Source: Clusia tigrina
Lineage: Eukaryota; Arthropoda; Insecta; Diptera; Clusiidae
Assembly: GCA_920105625.2 (NCBI GenBank)
Contig: CAKKTE020000144.1
Location: 261,001 to 325,000 of the forward strand
Length of the DNA: 64,000 nucleotides
Direction: 5' to 3'
Position 1 is the stretch's first letter. Each line of letters opens with the position of its first letter. Under the pieces are notes generated by a model. The model was not told the DNA's origin, made no database searches, and saw only the letters and a list, made by a program, of their open reading frames with translations. Position numbers and translations under genes: made by a program. Below are positions 44,690 through 55,501 of this stretch, piece after piece.

Positions 44690-44900
44690 GGGGACATTTT
44701 GGAGCGGATAATTTGTGAAAGGTTCGATAAGGCTATTGCAGAATCTGGAGGACTCTTAAATTGGCAGTATGGCTTCCGCAAGACGAAGTTCACTGTGGAT
44801 GCCACCAAAGAACTGGTCCAGACAGCTAAGAAAGCGATCCAGGCGAAACAATGGAGGGGTGTAACAAGGAGGTATTTTTATCGGAGAAGTTCTGCATCTG
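44690..44900 (+). pseudogene. R1-type RT fragment, displaced
   Basis: LERIICERFDKAIAESGG, WQYGFRKTKFTVDATK and KQWRGVTRRYF are RT fingers motifs that normally lie well before the C-terminal region just upstream. The fragment ends next to DEG/ENaC exon 5. Confidence 0.75.
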
Positions 44901-45190
44901 AAGTTCTGAACTGAAAATAACTAAAAATTCAGCTGACCATAATCCCTCCCATGCAGTAATTCCTTGCCTTGGTCCTGCGGGGAGGCAACGAAGGATGTGG
45001 AATCTAGGACAAAAAGCAAAAAAAAAAACTCATACACGAGCTCAACATACTTATCTGGACTAAAGTTATGAAGATTGTCATCTGACACAATGTAGTGGGG
45101 CAGCACACTGATCATTACCTCATAGCCATGGGGCACTAAAATGTAATTGCCGGTACTCAGTGGCACACTCTCGGGAGAATTGAGGAACAC

Positions 45191-46638
45191 CTGTTGAAAA
45201 GGGAAAGCACATTTAATTAAAATTAGTCATTTCCACTGAACACTTGTAGTGTATTTGGGGAGTGGGAAAATGTTGTAATGACCAGAATGAGGTGTGATAA
45301 CTATGCACATGCATCCATTCGTTCACATAATTTAAAAGCATAATTTCCTGATTCGATTTAGCCATGTCCGTTTGGGCCAACTGCATTACACTTCGTTAGA
45401 GATATTTTAATGAAACTTTGCATACGCAATGGCTGGACTTCAATACAGCATCATATATTTATATGAAGGAAATCGGATAAAGGACACTTCTATCTCTCAT
45501 ATATGCAACTGTCGAATCTTCTTTTTGATGAAATACTGATGCAATTTTGTGGTTATTAGATATTGTATGGGCAACATATATAGACTATCATACCTAAAAC
45601 ACGCACATTGTCAAATTTATAAAGAAACCCTATAGCTAGATTATAGAAAGCTATTTGCAAAAAATATGAATTGGTTAAGGAAACCCACTTCTCTCATATA
45701 AAAAATGTGCCAGTGCTCATTTAAAATTACTCCACCTAATTTGGCTTTGATGGTTCAAGAATTTGGTGACTTTTGATGTCTTTGCATAAACAATTCACCT
45801 TATAGCTCCCCTGCCACTCCCATAACTGAAATATTCTTATAACTGGTGATTTGAAATTTCTCAATAATTTTTGATTTGCGCTTTAGGGCATCTCGTCAGT
45901 CGATATAACCACACTTGAGCTTTTTCCACTGAAATTTTCGTAAGCTGAAATATGAAAGAAAGAACAAAATAATGCTCTGCAATTTTATAAATATTTTGGA
46001 TATGTAAAAATCAGGCAATAAACACGCCCTCTTTGCATATGTCTCTCTTGCCTAAAACATCATATTTAAATAACCAAATGGAACTCACTGAATTTGAATC
46101 AAAATATTAAGTTTATAAAATTATTAAATGATAAAATGTGTAACCAAGTCCCAAACTGACAGGTAGAATATGCATTTGATATGTGTCTGAATGCAGACAT
46201 GACTAACTGAAGCACCCACTTTCTGAAACATTTTGGTATCTTTAAACAGATATCCGAATAGGCAATTTATAATACTTTTACAGTGGGAAATTTGAAGCTT
46301 CCTAAGATGGAAAAACCCCCTTGCCGCGCCTGCAACAGACCACACTTCTCAAGCAGTTTTATATAGTTCCACCCGTTCCTATTCTGCCGAATTTCCTACA
46401 CTTAAATTCCGCAGATATATCATTGCCATATAATATTCCAATTCCTATTCTGGTCATTTTCAATTTCCTGGGGCTCACAATCAACCAGCGTCAGTGAACT
46501 TTGGATTGATGATGTTCATGGGTCTAAATTGGAGGTGTGGGAGAGTAACACAAAAGTATAGTGACTTTTTTATGGTTGACATGGCCTCTTTGTTATCTGT
46601 TTACATTATCTCTTTCAAATTATTACACACTTGCTCAC
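45191..46638. other. DEG/ENaC intron 4, nothing recognised
   Basis: AT-rich intron between exons 4 and 5 of the channel gene. No element or coding piece was recognised. Confidence 0.6.
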
Positions 46639-47983
46639 CTTGTAACCTTGTTTAAAACTCCGGCATGCATAATCGAAATCGGGACGGAAACCCTCCAGGG
46701 CGGCAATGAATGCATTCCGTACCGATGAGAACACAGTGCGCTGTGGATACGCATTGTAGCCCTGACCGACGTAACCATAATCAAGAGACCAATTTCCGGT
46801 CAAATTATTCAGCAGTGGCAAGTCATCCCAGTATTTATTGAAATCAGCGACTACCTCATCGTAATAACTGACGAACCTACCAATTTCCAAGTGGATATAA
46901 ACACATAGTTCAAGTACTCGAATGTCGTCAATTTAAAAATATTTTACTTTGGATCACGATAAAGATCCTTGGTTTGCAAACCTTTAAATTGATAGCAGAT
47001 GCCCTCATCGGTGGCCACTAAATTTAATATCTTATCGCAGAAATGAAATCGTCCGCTCCACTTACAAAAGGAGGCAGTCTCATCCTTCGATAATGATAGA
47101 TCCACCAGTGTCTGGGCCACATTTGTCACCACATCTTTGGGTATAAATGGAGCGAAGCGTTGCACCACAACTTCATCGCATATGTGCATAGTGGCTGATA
47201 AGTGTGATATCCTATCGCAAAATGATATCACAGACTCTACTTGCTCTCCAAATGCAAATAAAAATTAAACTTATTTAGAACTTACTGCTCCTCTGTTAGA
47301 TTCCCGTAAATATCAAACGTTTTAAATTCTTCGATTTCTTTCCACAGTTGCTGCGCCACTTCTGTAAAGTCAAATTTGTTGGGATCCATTTTTATTTCTG
47401 GACACACCGTTATGGTCGGGAAAGGTATTTTATGCACCGGAACAAGGGTCTCAGCAAATCCCAGTATAACAGGAGAGTCCTGCCACTTTCGATACGAATC
47501 CCAACTGAGTGAAGTCGCAAAGTAAAACGAAGTAAGCAGAAGAACACCCCAATAAAGTCTATAAAAATAACCGACTTCCTTCAGTGGCAACCTTGGCAAA
47601 CTCTTGTAGGTGACTCACTTCTCATAGAAGGGACGGTGCACTTCGAATAAGAATCGAATACCATGAATTGAACTGCATTTCGAGTATTCCATAAGCAGAC
47701 CCTTGCAGGCTGACCAGTGCCTACAGTACTTTATGCGCGACCTGATGATTATATCGCACGGCACATCACTGAGTGTTGGCTCGTTGTGTCCCTCGTAATA
47801 GTCGGTAATGACAATAAATCCGATACCGGTGTTGGGAGCGGCAATCCCACAATTTTCTCCTCTCCTATCATGCTTACAGGATTCTCCATAATTTGGTTTC
47901 TGTTTAACTACTTGAACCCACAAAGCAGGTAAACCAATGACAACTAAGAGCAACGTTGCAAGTGTTGGCGCTTTTATAGGCAT

Positions 47984-48418
47984 TTGCCTTGAAGTGCTAC
48001 AATTTTAAAATGCACCCACAGAAGCGAGGTCGGTGCTTACACTTATGGGAATAACTGCGCACAATTGCATGACAAATATGAATAGAACTGAACTGAACTG
48101 AATATGAATAGAACTGAAACTTAGTAAATCGATTTATATGTGCATCTAGTTTCAGGAATTAAATATTTAATATAATTTCACTTTTTTGCTGGGAAGGCTC
48201 CTTTTAAGAGAACAAGACCGCAGTTACATATAAATTAAACAAAAATTTCTTTAGAGTCTCTTCTCCTTTATAGCAATCCTCTGCGTGACCATTTTCCTTC
48301 ATGGGTTTTTACAAACTGAACTTAGAAGGTTGGATTTACTTCAGCACACCTTGTAGGATGGCTTTTTATTAAATTTGAAACGCAATTGCAAATTACTTTT
48401 TTCTATAATGGTATTATA
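47984..48418. other. Region upstream of the DEG/ENaC gene
   Basis: Presumed promoter side of the minus-strand channel gene. A TATAAAAG sequence overlaps codons 3-5 after the first Met, on the minus strand near 47972-47979; if used as a TATA box, translation would start further in. No other element is seen; a short duplication (GAATAGAACTGAA) occurs near 48078-48118. Confidence 0.45.
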
Positions 48419-49690
48419 CGAGGGGTACTATTTATATTTAGGGAACTGGCAACACTAATATCAATAGCTAAAATCTGGCAGCACCATAATAGAGTTTGAC
48501 ATTTTTTAGCATAAACGTACTCACAGCGTGTTGATGTACAAGTGCTATTTGTTTTGTTTACAGTGAGTTAAGAAAATAAATTTGGCCAAAATGGAAATTT
48601 CAAGAGAAGGTTTTCGTTGGATTATTTTTCACAACTTTTGATGTGGATTATCTCAACAAGACTGTGTCGATGAACTCAGTTCTTTGTATGGCGCTAAAGC
48701 ACCATCAAAAAACACATATATCGCTGGTATAGTGAATTCAATCGTGGTCGTAGTTCGCTCGACGACGAACTCCGTGAAGGTCGTCCAAAATAGGTTGTGG
48801 TGCCACAAAACATCGATGCAGTGCGTGAACTGATAATGCAAGAGCGTCATGTGACATATCGTGAGATAAAGGACACCTTGGGTATTACTTCCACTTCCAT
48901 ACATTCAATGTTGCATGAACATTTGGCTGTAAAAAAGATTTGCTCGCGTTGGATCCCACATAATTTGACAATCGCTCAAAAAAAGGCTCGAGTCATTTAG
49001 TGTAAGGAAATTAATAAAAAGTTCGACATGTGGTGAAATCGTGACAAGTGACGAATCATGGATATATACGTATGGGCTGGAAGCAAAACAACAATTGACC
49101 GTGTGGGCATACCAAGGCGAGCTAAATCCAACAAAAGTTGTTCGTGGAAGAAGCACAGCGAAGCAAATGGTCGCCTGTTTGTTCGGCCGAATGGGTCATG
49201 TGGCTACTGTTCCGTTTGAGCAACGTAGGATGGTCAACTCTGAGTGGTACACCACCATTTGTTTGCTGGAAGTCTGCGGAGAAATTCGTGAAACCATCCC
49301 CCAAAGATGAATTATTCTCCATCATGACAATGCGAGCTCTCACTCATCTCGTCAAAAAGGTGAATTTTTGAGTAGTCAAAACATCGAATTGATGACTCTT
49401 CCTCCGTACAGTCCTGATTTGGCACCCAATGACTTCTTCTTGTTCTCGAATATCAAAGGTAAAATGCGTGGTCAACGATTTACGAGCGCCGAAGTAGCAG
49501 TTCAAGCGTTCAAAAACCATGTTTTGGAGGTGTCTCAAGAGGAATGGAAGAACTTCTATGACAAATGGTTTGAACGAATGCAAAAGTGTACTGATCATCA
49601 AGGGGAATATTTTAAAAAGCAATAAAGCCACTTCCATTTAAAAATTTTTGTTATTATTTGCTATTCCCGAAATATAAATAGAACCCTTCG
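48419..49690 (+). mobile_element. mariner transposon
   Basis: A 1272-bp Tc1/mariner element with TA on both sides (48417-48418 and 49691-49692). The terminal inverted repeats agree at 24 of 27 positions, starting CGAGGGGT on the left and CGAAGGGT on the inverted right end. Length is that of a complete mariner. The transposase is interrupted, so the copy is inactive unless helped in trans. Confidence 0.92.
48591..49625 (+). pseudogene. mariner transposase, multiple frameshifts
   Basis: Starts MEISREGFRWIIFHNF at 48591 and ends KKQ-stop at 49625, matching the full family length of about 345 codons. The N-terminal helix-turn-helix region is broken by a stop near 48640 and frameshifts; 48797-49000 has NIDAVRELIMQ through WIPHNLTIAQKKARV. 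The first catalytic Asp is in SDESWIYTYG near 49050, the second in LHHDN near 49313-49327, and PPYSPDLAPNDFF (third Asp) near 49400-49440. The spacing agrees with the D,D34D triad. It would cut and paste the element between TA sites. Confidence 0.9.
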
Positions 49691-49809
49691 TAGTAACATA
49701 TTTTTAGTTCCTCATATTTCTTACATTCTATTTTTATTCCATACAATTGTTCCTTACAAATTAATAAATTTTCATTATGAATTTTAATTACAGATGTGTT
49801 TCTTTTAAT

Positions 49810-50290
49810 TTGTTTTATCATCATAGATTTGCAATCTGTTCTGTGGGAATATTAATTATATAAATTGTCAACGAATTATTCGAGCCCATTTTTATTTTAG
49901 AGAATTCAAGTGTCTGTTTTAAGTTTATAAATCGAATATTGTCTTTTCGAATATCTTCTTCACTGATTCCTCTTCCTGCTCAGACAAAATGAATGAACCC
50001 ATTACCGTTTCTTAACTCATGCTAGGGTATAATTAGGGTTTAAAACTTCCTCCTTTATAATTTCTAATTAGTGTTTTACTTTTATAGCCAAAATATGTTG
50101 AATGTCTTCAATTTTATTAACATTTTTCAGTATATCATTCGTTTTGTTAGTCATTTCATTTATTTTTTTCGATAATGAGTTTATTAACAACAATTTGAGT
50201 ATCGTTGTCTTTCGAATTTCCATTGGTCTTTGTTGACATCAACATTGTTTATGGAATGATTCGGCTGTTGCTTCAATCTAAACATCCTTC
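49810..50290 (-). pseudogene. Errantivirus env relic, antisense
   Basis: Read on the minus strand across frames, short blocks correspond in order to the middle of the envelope protein at 11549-13105: an NKL-x-x-EKNK block, a TNKTNDILKNV block, an EIIKEE block, a GSFILS block and a final SLTIYIINIPT block. Several stops and frameshifts separate them. Identity to the intact copy is moderate, so it derives from a related, older element. No LTR or pol was noticed beside it. I give only the block positions and do not rebuild it. Confidence 0.7.
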
Positions 50291-50869
50291 CATCCCGAAT
50301 CATGAAGCAATTACTTTTGATATCAGTAACGGTTTCGAGCTTCTTTAAGGTGTCCTTGCCAATATTTATAAAAATGAATTGTAATTCTGTTGGTAACAGC
50401 ATCACTTGATAACGGTTGAACCGATTTTGAAATTTATTTGAAAGATAAGATTTGAAAGATAATTTCTCTAAGAAGCTCAAGGTCAAATTCATTAAAATCG
50501 GTTCATAAAAACAGGTGGAATAAAGGTTTTAAAATGTTCGTAAGAACAACATAAAATGACAACAATGTTGTTGTTTCGCGTTGGGTTATGAACATGTATG
50601 AACTGATCGCTTATGAAGCGAATGCATTCACATGTTCCTGCCGGAACTCGAAACAAAAAACTTTGTTGTAGTTTTTATGTTGTTAAAGTGAATGAACAGG
50701 AAATTGAAGTTGATGTATTTGTGTGTTGGTGCATTTTTTCATTCTCCAATCCCACTGTTGTGCATTTTGCCGTACGTCTGTAAAATGGTCAAAGACTGTA
50801 AATCACTGCGGATAACACATTACAACGAACTAATCGACCGCCATCTACAACATTGACCAGTTTTTTTTA

Positions 50870-52300
50870 AATGTCCCAGAATAACGATTTCGTCCGAACG
50901 CTATTACACTCCGAAATGCCAAGATATTATACTTGGAATCAATCGACAAAGAAATTCCAACGACGGCAAGAAGGAAAGCAGTTCCAGGTTACCCATATGT
51001 AGTGTGCAGCGATGCATTAGGTCGCAGTTACATCTACGACCTGTAAATTAAGAATTGTGTGGCACATATAGAGAGCCTGTTAAAGTTTACGATTGCTAGA
51101 GGATGACACTCATTGGGATTACACCCTCGAAGGTGCTGTGATTTCATCAAAGTCTCATCAACTACGATATCGATAATTATCTCAACAAGCTTACCATCGA
51201 AACCGATTGAATTGTGGACCAAATACAAAGAGGACATGTCTGGTAATATTTTGCGGAAGATGCGTACTAGAACATCAAATCTAGATTTGCAACTGAGCGA
51301 AGAGATTCACCACGAGGCATTGATATTAATTGAGGACATGTTCTTGATAATATCGTATGTAACAAGGTATTATCACAATTAAGCGTGACAGCGCCCAATC
51401 GTCCGATGCATGACGCATTTCATCAAGAGTTGGAAAAAGAAAATCTATATAATTGCTATTGATTGAGAGCATCAGTTCCAACGATCGAGATGCATACGAC
51501 TCTCGTATGAAATTTGTGAACGATGGATCTGGAGGGATTTTGTTTTTGGAGGCTCCCTCTAGACCTGGGAAAACTTTTTTGATCGAGTTGATTTTAGCAA
51601 CAATTCGCTCGCAAAATGTAATTGCACTTGCTTCATCAGGAATTGCCGCTACGTTGTTGGATGTTGGTCGAATAATCAGCACTCAAGTTGCCGTTGAATA
51701 TACAAAGCAATGAAACTCCAACGTGCAACCTTTCGAAGAACTGTGCGATGGCAAACGTTTTGTAGCAATATAAATTGATAGTTTGGGATGATTGTACGAT
51801 AGGGCATAAAAAGTCTTTGGAGGCATTCGACCGAACAATGCAAGATCTACGAAACAATCAAAATCGGTTTTATTTTTTGGCAGGTGAATTTCGCCAAACA
51901 TTCCCAGTGACTCCACAGTCAACGCACGCCGATGAACTTAATGCATGTTTGAAATCGTTTGGTCTCTCAAAAAACGTTAAGACACTCAAATTAAATATGA
52001 GCATGCGTGTAAGAGTTTCAGAACCAGCAATCTGGTGAAGTATTTTCAAATCAATTGCTGGAGATTGGCAAGGACGAAATCCCCGTTGATATTTCGACTG
52101 GCTGTATCACATTCCCGTCGATTTCTACCCGTTCACGGAATTTATCCAGAAGGTATTCTCAAAAATTGCTCAAAATTACAAAAATCATGTTTGGTTAGGC
52201 GAATGTGCTAAATTGGCTGCGAAAACCATTGATGTTGACGGATTTAATTTCAAGATTCAAAGTAAAATTGCTGACGAATTGACGACGTGCAAATCGATGG
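50870..52300 (+). pseudogene. Helitron helicase remnant
   Basis: MSQNNDFVRTLLHSEMPRYY starts near 50873; GYPYVVCSDALGRSYI is near 50985-51040. The Walker A variant APSRPGKTFLIELIL is near 51555-51600, FLAGEFRQTFPV near 51875-51915, and a degenerate C-terminal part reaches 52300. Relative to its partner FLAGDF has become FLAGEF, and stops differ, so the two decayed separately after duplication. Confidence 0.85.
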
Positions 52301-52583
52301 ATTCCGTTACTAGACAAGATGATGTCGTCAACTATACAAAATAATGTTTAAAATCGCTGGAATTGCCTAGATTGCCGCCTCACAATCTCCAATTGCAAGT
52401 CGGGTCTGGAGATTGAGCTTTTGTACCGATATCGTAGCCGATACATAAACCAGAGCTTCAGTCCAAAAGCTGTATATCGGAGGTTTGAATCGTGGAGAAT
52501 GAGTGGGTATGTGTGTGAGTAAATTGGGGAGAAGTGAATGAATTTGGTTGGGAGAATGAGAGTGGGAAGTGGTAATGTGGGTT

Positions 52584-52754
52584 AATGGCGGATAGTAATA
52601 AGGTGATTGACCTTCTGAGAGCAGCAGTTGCTATGGCTGCTGGTGAGTGGGTCAAACAAGGATGCCGGATGAAAGACTGGATCGGTGATTTCAGTAGAGA
52701 GAGTAGGAGAGAGACACATAGAGGTAAGGTAGCGGGCAAATATAAACTTATCTA
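52584..52754 (+). other. Small frame shared downstream of both Helitrons
   Basis: A 56-codon frame (MADSNKVIDLL ... GKYKLI, stop 52752-52754). Its second half recurs at 36770-36840 (minus strand), fused there to the helicase end. No known domain. Could be a remnant of another element joined to the Helitron family. Confidence 0.4.
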
Positions 52755-53039
52755 AGGAGTAAACAGAAACAGAACGGCCGAAGAGACAACAAGGCGGTTG
52801 AATTGTTCTCCGGGTGGAACTGTATGTAAGCGCATTAAAATTGTGTGAAAAATGTGTTAAAGTGGTCCGATTAGGAGAGAACTTGAGACGCATTTCCCAG
52901 ACGGTTAGAGGTGGTAAATGATCCTCAACCATTAAAAAACGCGGATGTCGGATACTGCCGTATACAGGTCCGATCTGATTAATAAATGAACTTTAATAAA
53001 ATAACAACCCGTCTTTTAATAACACTCCTCCTTTGTAAG

Positions 53040-53394
53040 AGTATCTTGAACAGCCCTTTCGGATGCTTTTAGATTATGTTTAGAGATGGGTGAGCGATGG
53101 GCCTGCCAATCTCGGATCAGCTGTCGTTTCTGTGCTACAAGTTTTTGAATTTGGCTATTTGTGCAAGCTATTTGTCAAAGACCTATCTATATATTTAGAA
53201 ATATCAAAATCAATAATATCTGGAATTTTCTTTAGCCAAAGTACCTTGTTCAAATTGTTTTTCATGGTTTTCAGTTTAGTTCTTTGAGCCCATCCCACTA
53301 CTCCATATATTAGAACCGGCCTAACTATCACAATGTACATCCATTTCAGAATGGAGTTTTGCAACCCCATGTCTTCCCAGCTAAACTTCTGCAC
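53040..53394 (-). pseudogene. Fused non-LTR retrotransposon fragments
   Basis: Read on the minus strand, 53394-53270 carries KWMYIVIVRPVLIYGVVGW, an RT thumb-type motif. It runs in frame into 53250-53155, which has KKIPDIIDFDISKYIDRSL, the endonuclease end of a Jockey element close to 2163-2220. The sequence then parallels 2500-2590 down to 53040. The order RT then endonuclease is reversed from any normal ORF2, so this is a recombined scrap. Confidence 0.65.
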
Positions 53395-53479
53395 ACCAAT
53401 AATGCTCTGATTGATAAGAATATTGACATTCTTTTTGAAATCCGAAGCAAAAACATAGAGAACATTTTCCAGATAAGCC

Positions 53480-53970
53480 GGTGGTCAAATCGCGCATTCG
53501 TGATCAAGAAAAATCTTTCGAAATTTTACGTTTGGGATTACGACATACGTTACCAAACAAAACGTATCCATATCAACGTAAGAACGTAGCGAGTTATCAA
53601 TCGAATGCAAACATTCGCAACGTCTTTCGATACATCAGCGGCTATCGAAATAATTGCTGGATGGTGTTTATTCATTTTTCTAATTTTTCTCCTAAAGAAG
53701 TGGCATTTAAAACAATAAAAATTTTAATAGAAACTGAAAAAACTTGGAGAATAGGAAAATATATTTATGCGCCATAGTGGGAAAAATTTGCGAAAGTACA
53801 TTTTTGAACTACAGGAAATCAAGAGAAAGGCAGTTACTTCTACTTGGGAGGACATCTCAAAAATATACGAGTATATAGCTAGATTTGTGTTGTCAGATAT
53901 TTTAAGTGAAATGCATTAAACACAAAATGTAAGATCATTTTGATTATTAATTATAATTTTTGTTTGAATA
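53480..53970. repeat. Short dispersed repeat, copy 2 (inverted copy at 40150-40620)
   Basis: Inverse match of 40150-40620. A 98-codon plus-strand frame across it (53481-53777) includes NKTYPYQRKNVASYQSNA, close to the other copy's minus-strand peptide. Confidence 0.7.
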
Positions 53971-54722
53971 ATTAATAATGTTGACATCATTAGGAGCATA
54001 TCAAGAATGATAGAAATGAAGATTACGACTTGCACATGATTTCCCGTCAGATGACGTAGTTTGTGCAAGAGTATAGTCTGTCAAGGTTTGCCAACTTTGT
54101 GCGTCCCTAAATAATTTACTAAGAACTCTTTTTATATAAAAAATCAATTGAATTTCATACGAAATCATTGATAAATATGAATGTAATCTTTATTTTTGCT
54201 CTGTTTATTTAAATTTTATATATAACAAATGCTTCATGCGAAAAAATGATCATTTCGTAGAAAAAATTGTATATATTTTGGGAGAGATGGCAACCCTGCA
54301 ATTAAAATATAAACATGAGGTATGCAGTGTGCAAATGCGAGTAAATCAACAGTAAAAAATTAAGTGAGAAATTGTACGGAAAATTTGCAATGCGCACAGG
54401 AAGCTTGGTACGTTTTATACAAATACACATCTATCGGATTGTAATTCATACATTTAGATTCAGGTGACGTGGTTGCATTTGAAAGGTAAAGTGTCTGATT
54501 ACCTCTCACTTGGGAGAGTTCTGCATGAACCGTGCAGGTTCACCTCAAGCATCTCAAAAGCATGGACGCCATAGACTTTATTTAGTAAAGTCTTATTTCG
54601 TGCTGTGAAAACACTAAATATTCGATGCTGTGACTGAGGATATTACCTAAATATGTAAACGTAGTCTGTAAGGTTCGAAAAATCACTTTTAGTTTCCTGA
54701 CAAAGAAAGATTTAGTAAATAA
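53971..54722. other. Intergenic, nothing recognised
   Basis: AT-rich sequence before the P-like transposase fragment; it may include its decayed upstream part, but no motif is clear. Confidence 0.5.
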
Positions 54723-54997
54723 ATAAATGGGGAAAATAATGAAAACGAGTTAGAAAAACTAGAATATGACGGTTTGGAGAATTTGCCTGGCTTTATTTGC
54801 CACAAATTGAAAAATTACAACCATATTCTATGGGTTAATCCTTTACAGGACTGTACCCACTCATGGGTGAAAATTCTAAGTAAGCCATCGAATTCAATAA
54901 TGGATACGCTGAAATCATGCGTTGCAATTTTTTTGAAATTAAATGGAGAGAAAGTATTGCTTACTAGCGGATATTTCCAAAAACATTTTACGGAACC

Positions 54998-55007
54998 AAA
55001 TGAAAAA
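54998..55007. other. Target site duplication, left
   Basis: AAATGAAAAA before the LOA element; repeated at 60748-60757. Confidence 0.85.
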
Positions 55008-55501
55008 GTAATGTAGATCGCCTCCACGCGGTGCACCCTGGGTTACGCTAAATGGTCTACACTCCCCCAGGTGCTGCTGTTTTCTTGCACGGGAGTTCAG
55101 TAGCACCAATTGGCACGACCCCCATCCTTCGTCCCCGGACTTCTCTTTGGACCAATGTAACTGTTCTGATTGCCCTGGGCTGGTAGCTGTAATTTTCTGG
55201 ACCTAGCTGTCTTTTGTCAGGGTAGCACCAAGGTGAAACTTGAGTGTGAACGGCTCCAGTCTAAGGTTGCAGCTGCCCCCGTCCCGTTAAAACCTTGGTA
55301 GGCCTCAAAGTACGTTCGACATCTGTTACCGTTAGGTCGGTAGTGTGGGTTCGGTTGAGTGGAACTCCCGATTAGCACTGGTCTGGCTCTGAGCACTTGA
55401 CCCCATAAGGGCTTGTGCCAACCCTCGCATGGCCTCCCTGCTTGCACAGATAACCATGGGACCATATTTAGTGACCACACGTTCAGACTGAGATAGCGCC
55501 A

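Larger units (their letters stand above)
42420..44900 (+). mobile_element. R1-clade non-LTR relic inside the DEG/ENaC intron
   Basis: Antisense to the channel gene, in the intron between exons 5 and 6. Pieces appear out of order: endonuclease (about 42960-43440), then the ORF2 C-terminus (43460-44183), then an RT segment (44690-44880). Two overlapping copies or a rearrangement are needed. R1 itself inserts in 28S rDNA, but no rDNA is present here; other R1-clade lineages insert elsewhere. Confidence 0.75.
42071..47983 (-). pseudogene. DEG/ENaC (pickpocket-like) sodium channel subunit, C-terminally truncated
   Basis: Seven exons join in phase to 500 codons: 47619-47983, 47286-47558, 46948-47211, 46639-46876, 45051-45190, 42215-42345 and 42071-42162, all with GT-AG introns. 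Features in order are the SSIHGIRF motif before the first membrane helix (LYWGVLLLTSFYFA), FPTITVCPE, an extracellular region with LTEEQISHL, the NFSPDKRQCYF junction, YSQANCQTECLANY with KCGCAKFWMP, and PECGVFDINCY. Members form amiloride-sensitive, non-voltage-gated channels in the plasma membrane of fly sensory and tracheal cells. The last 100-120 residues, including the second Cys cluster and second membrane helix, are missing: exon 7 runs into TAA with no donor site. The first Met precedes an unusual hydrophobic stretch, so the true start may be Met98. Confidence 0.85.
50360..52935 (+). mobile_element. Helitron copy, plus strand (partner at 36510-39298)
   Basis: 50363-52407 and 52660-52933 match the minus-strand copy in inverse orientation at high identity. 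Between 52408 and 52659 the sequences differ: this copy has an AG- and TG-rich segment in place of the helicase C-terminus. The arms are about 2 kb and 0.3 kb, separated by about 11 kb. Confidence 0.8.
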
